Shown here: positions 9,504 to 16,912 of the stretch, piece after piece | How positions within the stretch are numbered: the stretch's first letter is position 1 | Layout: each line of letters begins with the position of its first letter | NCBI RefSeq assembly: GCF_018861865.1 | Contig: NZ_JAHLDV010000017.1 | Coordinates: forward strand, 1-58,657 | Reading direction: 5' to 3' | From: Clostridium frigoris | Lineage (GTDB): Bacteria > Bacillota > Clostridia > Clostridiales > Clostridiaceae | Length of the DNA stretch: 58,657 nt | Position numbers and translations under genes: made by a program | Notes under the pieces: model-generated | The model's input: only the letters and a program-made list of their open reading frames with translations | Told to the model about the DNA's origin: nothing | Databases searched by the model: none

Positions 9504-9914
9504 TTATTTATTGTATTTTCTAAATGCACTTACTATTGCCTGTTGGGGCATTTTATCATCTATTTTTTTAATAACATCTTCAGCTTTTATTCTATTTTCT
9601 CCTGAACGCCTAATGACTATAAGTCGCACTGCCTCTAAAACGTTTGCAATATCTATATCCCTAGGACAACGCTCAGAACATGTGAAACATGAAGCGCAAG
9701 ACCAAATCGTTTTACTCTCTATAACCTTGTCTAGTTCTCCTGTCTGAAGTAATCTTATGATCTGATGAGGTAGAATATCCATACCTTCACTTGCAGGGCA
9801 ACTTGCTGAACATTTTCCACACTGGATGCAATCTTGTATCCTCTGCCCACTAATTCGAAAAATTTGCTCTAACTCTTTTGATCTTTTGCCGGAATATATT
9901 TTCACTCTTTTCAT
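9504..9914 (-). CDS. hdrC: HdrC-like [4Fe-4S] subunit
   Basis: A 136-residue HdrC-type protein with two [4Fe-4S] motifs, CIQCGKCSASCP and CASCFTCSERCP, which relay electrons between HdrA and HdrB. The reading frame could extend to a GTG at 9944 overlapping hdrB, but an AGGAGGAG ribosome site at about 9921-9928 places the start at the ATG at 9914. It lies between hdrB (20 bases upstream) and hdrA (48 bases downstream). Size and motif order are normal for the family. Confidence 0.88.
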   Translation of the reverse strand: MKRVKIYSGKRSKELEQIFRISGQRIQDCIQCGKCSASCPASEGMDILPHQIIRLLQTGELDKVIESKTIWSCASCFTCSERCPRDIDIANVLEAVRLIVIRRSGENRIKAEDVIKKIDDKMPQQAIVSAFRKYNK

Positions 9915-9933
9915 TACACTATCTCCTCCTATC

Positions 9934-10731
9934 TTATTTAACACCTAAAGCTTCTGCTAAAAGTTCTGTGAAATAGGTAATAGATAGTTTATCTTTTGCC
10001 CCATCATTACTAATTTCTAGGTTATATTTACAAAGGGGGCATGCAGTAACAATTTCTTCTGCATCATTTTTTACAGCGGATTGTATTATATTATCTGTCA
10101 TTTTGTTTACAAGATCCTTCTGTTCTAAACAAAGGTACCCTCCACAACACTCAGTTCTATACGGATATATAACTGGAATAGCTCCTATTGCTGTTATAAA
10201 ATCTTCTATAATAGAAGGATTTTCTGGGTCATCAAAATTCATGGTATTACTTGGACGAAGTAACAAACAACCATAATATGCACCAATTTTACGATTAGTA
10301 AGAGGATTCGTAACTTTTTTAGCTAGTTCATCAAATCCTATTTCATCTCTAAGTACTTCTAGATAGTGAAGAACTTGTGTCTCCCCCTCGTATTCTTTTG
10401 GCAAGTCCAAATAATTGTTAACCTTGGATTTTATATCATCTTTGGTCTTCATATCTTCATTTACTCTTTTAATCACGTGATGACATGCTGCACATAAAGT
10501 GACTAGCTTTTCACCTTTATCTCTTGCTGCGACTAGGCTACGCACTGCGGATAATTTAGTAGCTATTTCATCAGTGGCCATAGGATATACCGCACCACAA
10601 CATTGCCACTCTTTTTGCTCTTCTAACTCAAACCCCAAGACTTTCGCAGAATCTAGTGCATACTTTTCTAATTTCTGAGCTTTCGTCTTTAACGTACAAC
10701 CTGGATAATAACTATACTTCATATTTTTCAT
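9934..10731 (-). CDS. hdrB: HdrB-like CCG-domain subunit
   Basis: A 265-residue protein with the two cysteine-rich CCG domains that bind the noncubane [4Fe-4S] clusters of heterodisulfide reductase: first YYPGCTLK, WQCCGAVYP and LCAACHH; second YYGCLLL, ECCGGYLCLE and ACPLCKYN. In methanogens this subunit reduces CoM-S-S-CoB; a clostridial partner is not known from this sequence, and a thiol/disulfide protein, or direct transfer to the adjacent fumarate reductase, is possible. It is the first gene of the unit. Its good ribosome site (AGGGAGGTG, 10767-10775) lies over 30 bases from the ATG because a 10-bp hairpin sits between them. Confidence 0.88.
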   Translation of the reverse strand: MKNMKYSYYPGCTLKTKAQKLEKYALDSAKVLGFELEEQKEWQCCGAVYPMATDEIATKLSAVRSLVAARDKGEKLVTLCAACHHVIKRVNEDMKTKDDIKSKVNNYLDLPKEYEGETQVLHYLEVLRDEIGFDELAKKVTNPLTNRKIGAYYGCLLLRPSNTMNFDDPENPSIIEDFITAIGAIPVIYPYRTECCGGYLCLEQKDLVNKMTDNIIQSAVKNDAEEIVTACPLCKYNLEISNDGAKDKLSITYFTELLAEALGVK

Positions 10732-10775
10732 CTAGACTTTTAAACAAATGTATAAGTCTAGATTTGCACCTCCCT
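10730..10775 (-). promoter_or_regulatory. Hairpin between the ribosome site and the start codon of hdrB
   Basis: The RNA reads AGGGAGGTG, then CAA, then a perfect 10-bp inverted repeat (arms 10754-10763 and 10730-10739, ATCTAGACTT/AAGTCTAGAT) with a 14-base loop, whose last two bases are the AU of the AUG at 10731. Folding the stem would bring the ribosome site close to the start codon. No other ribosome site precedes the ATG at 10731 or the next in-frame ATG at 10722. Confidence 0.7.
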
Positions 10776-10872
10776 TCAATTTATTAATATTTTAATGCTA
10801 GTTAGTAAAAAATGTTTATATTATCTGTTAACGTTTATCTCTTAAAAATTATGAAGCTTCACTTAACTTCTT

Positions 10873-10925
10873 GTTAAAATTATAACATGTATTATTCTAA
10901 ATTTAAAATACCATTAAACTATGAT
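10873..10925. promoter_or_regulatory. Putative LysR-regulator site A with hdr-operon promoter
   Basis: Contains GTTAAAATTATAAC (10873-10886), a near-palindrome of the T-N11-A type bound by LysR regulators, and 28 bases later the segment ACTATGAT. Read on the minus strand the same bases give an extended -10 (TGTTATAAT, TATAAT at 10879-10884) about 150 bases upstream of hdrB, with only a weak -35. This is as expected for an activator-dependent promoter. A second copy of the module lies at 11074-11125. Confidence 0.55.
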
Positions 10926-11073
10926 ATAATAGTATTTGCCTATTATAAAGAAACATCTTATAAATTTACTATAACAAAACATTTTTTCTTTTAATTTTAT
11001 TGGTATATCTACATTTATCAACAAATAAGTATTTTTTTATTTTTTTAATATTATATAATTTAATTTAATTTTC

Positions 11074-11125
11074 GTTAAAATTATAACGCTTTCTATTATA
11101 ATTTAAAATATTAATCAGCTATGAT
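11074..11125. promoter_or_regulatory. Putative LysR-regulator site B next to the regulator gene
   Basis: Repeats the layout of site A in the same orientation: identical GTTAAAATTATAAC (11074-11087), then a shared ATTTAAAATA, then GCTATGAT. It lies 36 bases before the LysR start codon, where binding would allow autoregulation. Two directly repeated, roughly 52-base modules in one divergent intergenic region suggest a DNA loop or two-site control. Confidence 0.5.
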
Positions 11126-11160
11126 TTCGTAGTTTAAATCTGTAATTAGGAGGCTACATT

Positions 11161-12054
11161 ATGGAATTAAGACAGTTACAATATTTTCAGATGGTTTGTC
11201 AATTAAATAGTATTACACAAGCTGCAAAAAAACTTTACGTAACTCAACCGTCTATTACCAATTCCATTAAGAATTTAGAAAAAGAACTGTCCTGTGTACT
11301 CTTTGACAGATCTAAAAAGCAACTTTTCCCCACAGTTGAAGGAAACGTTTTTTTAAAGAGAGTAGATGAGATTTTAAAACTAGTAGACAATGCCACTACC
11401 GAAATGAAAGATTATCAAGATCTTAAAAAGGGCATACTTACAATAGGCATCCCCCCAATGATTGGTACCTTTATATTTCCTATAGTATTTATTAAATTTA
11501 AACAATTATACCCAAATATCAAACTCAACATTGTAGAATATGGGTCTATTGAAACAAGACAAATGATAGAAAATGGAGACTTGGATTTAGGTCTTATTAT
11601 AGGTGACTCAGATAATAACCTACTAACTTCTTTGCCTATTTTAAATAGCGAACTATTGGTTTGCTTAAAAAAAGAACATACGCTAAGAAAAAAGTCAACT
11701 ATTACATTTGAAGATATTAAAAAAGAACCTATTATCCTACTAAAAGAAGGCTTCTACATAAGGGAAAAAATATTAGAATCTTTTAATGAAAAACATGTAC
11801 AGCCTAATATTATTTTATCATCCAATCACTTAGAAACTATCAAGGGACTTATTATAAGTGGTGTTGGCATATCTTTTTTATTAAAGGAAATTGTTGAAGA
11901 TAATGATAAAATAACAAAAATTCCATTAAAAACTACCATTCCTATAAAAATTGCTCTCGTTTGGAGAAAAAATTGTTATTTATCCACTGTTTCAAAAGTA
12001 TTTATAGATTTCCTAAATGCAAATCCCTTGACCGCTCAAAAAAATTTAGATTAA
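11161..12054 (+). CDS. LysR-family transcriptional regulator
   Basis: A 297-residue LysR regulator. The N-terminal winged helix-turn-helix (MELRQLQYFQMV, ITQAAKKLYVTQPSITNSI) covers about residues 1-60, followed by a periplasmic-binding-like effector domain from about residue 90. The ATG follows an AGGAGG site. It is divergent from the hdr-flx-frd-fum unit, with 429 bases between them holding two copies of a putative binding module, so it most likely controls that unit and itself. The effector is not evident; fumarate, malate or a redox metabolite would fit the context but this is inference. Confidence 0.9.
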   Translation: MELRQLQYFQMVCQLNSITQAAKKLYVTQPSITNSIKNLEKELSCVLFDRSKKQLFPTVEGNVFLKRVDEILKLVDNATTEMKDYQDLKKGILTIGIPPMIGTFIFPIVFIKFKQLYPNIKLNIVEYGSIETRQMIENGDLDLGLIIGDSDNNLLTSLPILNSELLVCLKKEHTLRKKSTITFEDIKKEPIILLKEGFYIREKILESFNEKHVQPNIILSSNHLETIKGLIISGVGISFLLKEIVEDNDKITKIPLKTTIPIKIALVWRKNCYLSTVSKVFIDFLNANPLTAQKNLD

Positions 12055-12122
12055 GTTAATATGGAGATATTTTTTTATGGTTTTTCCGTTAATTTTCTTA
12101 TTGAGAATATAAATATACAACA

Positions 12123-12151
12123 AAAGCACCTATAATATATATAGATGCTTT
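12123..12151 (-). terminator. Hairpin terminator, mainly for the WG-repeat gene
   Basis: Arms 12123-12133 and 12141-12151 (AAAGCACCTAT / ATAGATGCTTT, 10 of 11 paired). On the minus strand it is followed by TTTTG. It lies between the convergent LysR and WG-repeat genes. Confidence 0.55.
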
Positions 12152-12161
12152 ATCATAACAT

Positions 12162-13175
12162 TTAAGCTTGTAATCCCCAAATATATTCCCCAACTTTATT
12201 AATATATCCAATTCTTTTACCTATTTCAACCCTTGCAATTCCTTCAGTAAATTCATAAGCTTCTTCATAAATCGGTTCTATAATTATTTCACCAAGGCAA
12301 TCTATGTAACCCCATAAATCTCCTATTTGAGCAGCTATTAGACCCTCACTCATAATATCTATATCTTCAAAATTTGTTGGTATTGTAATATTTCCACTTT
12401 TATCGATACAACCATATTTTTCATTTTCACAAATTACGGCTATGCCTCCATAGAATTTGTCAGCCCATTCAAATTTAGGTTTTATAATAATCTCTCCAGT
12501 ATTATCTATGTATCCATATTTCTCTCTTATTTCAACCGCTGCTAAACCTTCATTGAACTGGTCACAAACATTATATCGAAGTGGTATAATTATTTCCCCG
12601 CTATTGTTAATATACCCATACTTACCCTTAGAGCAAACGGATGCTATTCCACTATTAAATTCATTAGCATAATCATAAATTGCATCAATTATAACTTTGC
12701 CATTCTTATCTATATAAGCTATCTTGCCACCTATTTGAACTGCTGCTAGACCCTCACTAAAATTGTTAGCATCTAGATATTTTGGTGATACTATTTCCGT
12801 GCCTTCACTATCTATATATCCCCACATATACCCTCTCTTTACTGCAGCTCTTCCTTCAATAAAGAAATTAGTTTCATCATATTTAGGTTCAACTATAATT
12901 TTGCCACTCAAATTAATATATCCATACTTATCTCCTAATTTAATTGCTGCAAGGCCTTCATTAAAAATCATAACTTCATCATATTTAGGCTCTATTACAA
13001 ACTCTCCAAACCTATTTATAAAGCCATACTTATTATCTATACCGGCTATTGCTAGGTCGCCTTCAAACTCCTGCGCATAATTAAATTTGTTTTCTATAAC
13101 TATACTACCTTTCATATCTATATACCCATATCTTTTCCTAAATTTCACAGGATATAAATTATTCTTATTGTCCAT
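12162..13175 (-). CDS. WG-repeat protein
   Basis: A 337-residue protein made almost entirely of ten WG repeats of about 33 residues, each with a KYGYI(D/N)-x-x-G core followed by I(I/V)xPKY and F-x-EGLAAV. WG repeats form beta-rich folds of unclear function, widespread in Clostridium. There is no signal peptide or membrane segment, so it is probably cytoplasmic. Most repeats keep the KYG core; one is KIAYID and one RIGYIN. An AAAGGAAG site precedes the ATG. It stands alone, convergent with LysR and upstream of the exonuclease gene. A role cannot be assigned. Confidence 0.85.
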   Translation of the reverse strand: MDNKNNLYPVKFRKRYGYIDMKGSIVIENKFNYAQEFEGDLAIAGIDNKYGFINRFGEFVIEPKYDEVMIFNEGLAAIKLGDKYGYINLSGKIIVEPKYDETNFFIEGRAAVKRGYMWGYIDSEGTEIVSPKYLDANNFSEGLAAVQIGGKIAYIDKNGKVIIDAIYDYANEFNSGIASVCSKGKYGYINNSGEIIIPLRYNVCDQFNEGLAAVEIREKYGYIDNTGEIIIKPKFEWADKFYGGIAVICENEKYGCIDKSGNITIPTNFEDIDIMSEGLIAAQIGDLWGYIDCLGEIIIEPIYEEAYEFTEGIARVEIGKRIGYINKVGEYIWGLQA

Positions 13176-13305
13176 AACTAAAACTTCCTTTCACTTTTTG
13201 AAAACCAGTTCAAAAATTATAAATTAACTAAATACAATATCATTATACACTGAACTAGTTTAAATAAGTAATTTGATGTCCCTACTTTATATGTATACTA
13301 AAATA

Positions 13306-14067
13306 TTACTGTAAAATAATGCTTACAGGGCAATGATCTGATCCCACAACATCATTTAAAATAGAAGCTTCCTTCAGCTCGTTTAATAAATCCTTTGTTA
13401 TAAAAAAATAGTCAAGACGCCACCCTGCATTTTTTTCTCTAGCCTTAAATCTATAACTCCACCAAGAATATTTCACTTCCTCTGGATGAATATATCTAAA
13501 AGTATCAACGTAACCATAAGATATAAATTTATCCATCCATTCCCTCTCTATAGGTAAAAATCCTGAGTATTTCTCATTTGCCTTTGGATTCTTAAGATCA
13601 ATAACATTATGAGCGGTATTATAATCTCCACAAATAATAAGTTTCTTTCCTTTTTCCCTTAACTTTTCACAGTAATTTAGTAATTGATCATAAAATTCCA
13701 TTTTATAACTTAATCTATCCTCATCTTTCTGACCATTTGGAAAGTATATATTTAAAAGCGTAAAGTTCTCGAACTCAGCTATCACTATTCTCCCTTCACT
13801 ATCAAACTTTTCTATTCCAATTCCTCGCGTTACAGATATCGGTTTTTGCTTAGTGTATATAGCTACTCCACTATATCCTTTTTTCTGTGCACAAGAAAAA
13901 TATGAATAATACCCCTCAATATTCTTAAGTTCATCACTTATTTGATCATCTTGAATTTTTGTTTCTTGTAAACATAAAATCTCTGGTTGCTCCCTTGTTA
14001 TCCATTCAATAAATCCTTTATTTTTTATAGCTCTTATCCCATTTACATTCCATGAATAAATTTTAAT
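13306..14067 (-). CDS. xth: Exodeoxyribonuclease III, apparent AUU start
   Basis: A 253-residue ExoIII-family AP endonuclease / 3'-5' exonuclease for base excision repair. The N terminus reads KIYSWNVNGIRA, followed by LQETKI (metal-binding Glu), YSGVAIY, CGDYNTAH, WRLDYFF and the catalytic GSDHCPV at the C terminus. All motifs are intact and in one frame, but no ATG, GTG or TTG occurs in the first 94 codons. The frame is closed upstream by a TAG at 14091-14089. The family start coincides with an ATT at 14067, seven bases after GGAAGG (AAGGAAGGTG), so an AUU start codon is the simplest reading. Truncation to the internal GTG at 13785 would remove essential motifs. Confidence 0.85.
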   Translation of the reverse strand: MKIYSWNVNGIRAIKNKGFIEWITREQPEILCLQETKIQDDQISDELKNIEGYYSYFSCAQKKGYSGVAIYTKQKPISVTRGIGIEKFDSEGRIVIAEFENFTLLNIYFPNGQKDEDRLSYKMEFYDQLLNYCEKLREKGKKLIICGDYNTAHNVIDLKNPKANEKYSGFLPIEREWMDKFISYGYVDTFRYIHPEEVKYSWWSYRFKAREKNAGWRLDYFFITKDLLNELKEASILNDVVGSDHCPVSIILQ

Positions 14068-14280
14068 AAAAACACCTTCCTTATGAAACTATTTTATATA
14101 AGTAACAAGTTATATATTTATTGTTTACTAATTTTTATCTAACATGTAAATTTTCTAATATAAATATAACATACTCTTAAGAAATATAAAATTATTTATG
14201 TTTTTTCTTTGAATTTATCTAATTACTATCACCCTTATGATTAAATGGGAATACTATTATAGTGAAAGGTGGCGTTATTT

Positions 14281-14652
14281 ATGGATTACAGAGAAAAATA
14301 TAATGGAGATAAAGAAAATTTTTACTTCTTTTTAAAGGATGAAATTATAAAATTATTTAAAAGTAAACTCAAAATAGATGGACATCTTGTTGTAATACCA
14401 GATTATGAAAATTTAGATTACCTAGTTAAATTTAATAGTAATGAAAATTATGGTGATTTTACAATTAGTGTTAATTGGGGAGAAAAACCTAAACAAACTA
14501 AAACTAGTAAGTCAGACCCTAATCAGAATGAAGAATTTGGAGAAAACTCTAAGCTAGCTGAAACGTTCAAAGAAAATACTAATATAAACAATGATGGCAT
14601 GGAAATAGATACTAATATAAGCTTTGATTATGAACCCTCTAAATTTAAATAA
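14281..14652 (+). CDS. Hypothetical protein
   Basis: A 123-residue acidic, hydrophilic protein I do not recognise. The first 75 residues (KENFYFFLKDEIIKLFKSKL, then YLVKFN) look folded; the last 50 are rich in Asn, Lys, Glu, Ser and Thr and probably disordered. There is no signal peptide or membrane segment. The frame opens at a GTG at 14269, but AAAGGTGG just before favours the ATG at 14281. It lies 49 bases before a glycosyltransferase gene on the same strand and may be co-transcribed with the surface-sugar genes. Confidence 0.65.
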   Translation: MDYREKYNGDKENFYFFLKDEIIKLFKSKLKIDGHLVVIPDYENLDYLVKFNSNENYGDFTISVNWGEKPKQTKTSKSDPNQNEEFGENSKLAETFKENTNINNDGMEIDTNISFDYEPSKFK

Positions 14653-14701
14653 ATCAGAAAATAATAGATAAGTTCTAACTTGGATTTAAAGGAGTCCTAT
14701 A

Positions 14702-15838
14702 ATGAAAATAGCAATAATTTGCACAGAAAAGCTTACTTTTCCTCCTATTAATGGTGGCGCTGTCCAAATGTATCTTGAAGGTGCATTGCCCATGCTATCA
14801 AAAATCCATGAGATAACGGTGTTTAGTATTCAAGATCCTAAACTGCCTAATAGGGTTACTGATAAAAGTGTAAAATATATACGATTACCTGCTAGCACTA
14901 GTAGCGAATATGTTCAGGGGATAAAACACTATCTTACAGATGATTTTGATTTAGTTCATGTGTTTAATAGGCCTCGATGGGTCCCTTTCTTAAGTAAAGA
15001 CTTAACTTGTGCTTTTAGTTTAAGTCTTCATAATGAAATGTTTGGACTTAATAAAATTAGTAATGAGTTAGCAATGAATTGTATTAATAGAGTAAGTTTT
15101 ATCACAACAGTAAGCCAGTTTATTGCAAATGGCGTAAAAGAATTGTATCCATTCGCTAAAGATAAACTTCATCCAGTGTATTCTGCAGTAGATTGTAGTA
15201 TATATAAACCAATTTGGGATGATGATAAGGAGTCTAATAGAAGTATACTTCGTACAAAATATGGTCTTCAAAATTATAAAACAATATTATATGTAGGTAG
15301 ATTAACACCAAAAAAAGGTACCCATATAGTACTCGATGCTATGCATTCAGTTATGGAGTCGCACCCAAATACTGCTTTAGTGATTATAGGAAGTAAGTGG
15401 TATGGCGTAGATGAACCTACTGATTATATCAACTCATTGAAAAGCTTATCTAAAGAACTAAAAGGACCAGTTATTTTTATAGGTTTCCTAACTCCTTATG
15501 AAATACCAAAATATTATAGCATTGGGGATGTTTTTGTTAATTTTTCTCAATGGAAAGAACCATTAGCACGTGTTCATTATGAAGCTATGGCTGCAGGACT
15601 TCCTATCATAACTACTAATCGAGGTGGGAATGCAGAGGTAATGGAGGAGGGTGTAAATGGGTTTGTAATAAATGATTATAAGAACCCTAAGGTTCTTGAA
15701 AAAAATATAATTCATCTTATAGATAATAAAGATTTATCACTTAAGTTAGGAACTAATGGACGAAATTTAGCTGAAGAAAAATATAATTTTAATAGACTTG
15801 CTAATGATTTGTTAAAACTTTTTGAAAGCACTAAATAA
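14702..15838 (+). CDS. Glycosyltransferase family 4
   Basis: A 378-residue GT-B-fold glycosyltransferase of family GT4 (retaining, nucleotide-sugar donor). The acceptor-side N-terminal domain begins with the usual glycine-rich turn (FPPINGGAVQMYLEG). The donor-binding domain has YVGRLTPKKGTHIVLDAM (near residue 198) and REXXXE-like HYEAMAAGLPIITTNRGG with EVMEEGVNGFVI near residue 300. No membrane segment is seen, so it acts on the cytoplasmic face. An AAGGAG site precedes the ATG. Only 17 bases separate it from the nucleotide-sugar epimerase downstream. It resembles spore-coat CotSA-type transferases in layout, but acceptor and sugar are unknown. Confidence 0.85.
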   Translation: MKIAIICTEKLTFPPINGGAVQMYLEGALPMLSKIHEITVFSIQDPKLPNRVTDKSVKYIRLPASTSSEYVQGIKHYLTDDFDLVHVFNRPRWVPFLSKDLTCAFSLSLHNEMFGLNKISNELAMNCINRVSFITTVSQFIANGVKELYPFAKDKLHPVYSAVDCSIYKPIWDDDKESNRSILRTKYGLQNYKTILYVGRLTPKKGTHIVLDAMHSVMESHPNTALVIIGSKWYGVDEPTDYINSLKSLSKELKGPVIFIGFLTPYEIPKYYSIGDVFVNFSQWKEPLARVHYEAMAAGLPIITTNRGGNAEVMEEGVNGFVINDYKNPKVLEKNIIHLIDNKDLSLKLGTNGRNLAEEKYNFNRLANDLLKLFESTK

Positions 15839-15855
15839 TTTTATTGGGGTGACTA

Positions 15856-16851
15856 TTGAATAATTCAATTTTAGTAACAGGGGGGGCAGGTTTTATTGGA
15901 TCTACCCTCTGTGATTACTTATTAAGAAAAAGTAATAAAATAATCATTATTGATAATTTTAATGATTTCTATAATCCACAAGCAAAAATAAATAATATCA
16001 CAAATATGAAAAATCTAATGAAAATTAATTATATTAGTGATGATAATTTGATAATAGAAGAAGGCGATATTCGAGATACCATATTTTTGACAAAAGTATT
16101 TAATTTATACAAAATAGATATAGTAATTCACCTTGCAGCAATGGCTGGTGTTCGCCCATCTATTATTGACCCACTTTTATATAATGAAGTAAATGTATGT
16201 GGGACACTAAACTTATTAGACTTATGTAATAAATATAGCATAAATAAATTTATATTTGCTTCCTCTTCTTCTGTATATGGTAATAATAAAAAGATTCCCT
16301 TCGCTGAATCAGACTCTGTAGATTCGCCAATCTCACCTTATGCAGCTACTAAAAAATCTGGCGAACTAATATGTCATGTTTATAATCATCTGTATGGATT
16401 TAATATAGCCTGCCTTAGATTTTTCACTGTATATGGTCCAAGACAAAGACCTGATCTTGCAATTTACAAATTTACATCGTCTATGTTAAACGGAAAAGAA
16501 ATTTCTATTTTTGGAGATGGTACTACGCAAAGAGACTACACTTATATAGATGATATCGTTCAAGGCATAAATAATGTCATAACATGGACAAATAGAAACA
16601 ATAACAAGTATGAAATTTTCAATTTAGGTGGATCTAGTACAATCACGCTCAAATATATGATAGAAAGATTGGAACTCGAAATAGGTGTTAAGGCTATCAT
16701 TAAATATTTACCTATGCAAGCTGGTGACGTGAATGTAACTTATGCTAATATTTCTAAATCCAAAGAAATTCTAGGTTATAATCCAACAACAAATTTTGAA
16801 AATGGGATTCATAAATTTGTAAAATGGTTTAAAACTGTCCCATTATATTAA
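15856..16851 (+). CDS. NAD-dependent UDP-sugar epimerase, probably UDP-glucuronate 4-epimerase
   Basis: A 331-residue extended short-chain dehydrogenase. It has the NAD motif LVTGGAGFIGS at the N terminus, HLAAMAGVRPS, SSSSVYG, the catalytic SPYAATKKSGE (Y-x3-K) near residue 160, and FFTVYGPRQRPDLAI. The last of these is characteristic of UDP-glucuronate 4-epimerases. Start is a TTG with GGGGTG upstream. UDP-glucuronate is the product of the UDP-glucose dehydrogenase encoded convergently next door, so the pair can make UDP-galacturonate for the glycosyltransferase. Substrate is inferred from motif and neighbour. Confidence 0.8.
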   Translation: MNNSILVTGGAGFIGSTLCDYLLRKSNKIIIIDNFNDFYNPQAKINNITNMKNLMKINYISDDNLIIEEGDIRDTIFLTKVFNLYKIDIVIHLAAMAGVRPSIIDPLLYNEVNVCGTLNLLDLCNKYSINKFIFASSSSVYGNNKKIPFAESDSVDSPISPYAATKKSGELICHVYNHLYGFNIACLRFFTVYGPRQRPDLAIYKFTSSMLNGKEISIFGDGTTQRDYTYIDDIVQGINNVITWTNRNNNKYEIFNLGGSSTITLKYMIERLELEIGVKAIIKYLPMQAGDVNVTYANISKSKEILGYNPTTNFENGIHKFVKWFKTVPLY

Positions 16852-16861
16852 TAATACAAAT

Positions 16862-16900
16862 AAATGGCTACTACCTTATTATTTAAAGTAATAGCCATTT
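16862..16900. terminator. Bidirectional terminator between the epimerase and UDP-glucose dehydrogenase genes
   Basis: Arms AAATGGCTACTAC (16862-16874) and GTAATAGCCATTT (16888-16900), 12 of 13 paired, followed on the plus strand by TTGCTTG and a T8 run. Confidence 0.8.
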
Positions 16901-16912
16901 TGCTTGTTTTTT

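Noticed and set aside
12457-13080. Plus-strand frames across the WG-repeat gene
   Set aside because: They reflect the repeat periodicity of the true minus-strand gene and have no ribosome sites.
13306-13785. Exonuclease III as a 159-residue N-terminally truncated pseudogene
   Set aside because: The upstream 94 codons are open in the same frame and encode all N-terminal family motifs. Only the start codon is unusual, so the gene is intact.
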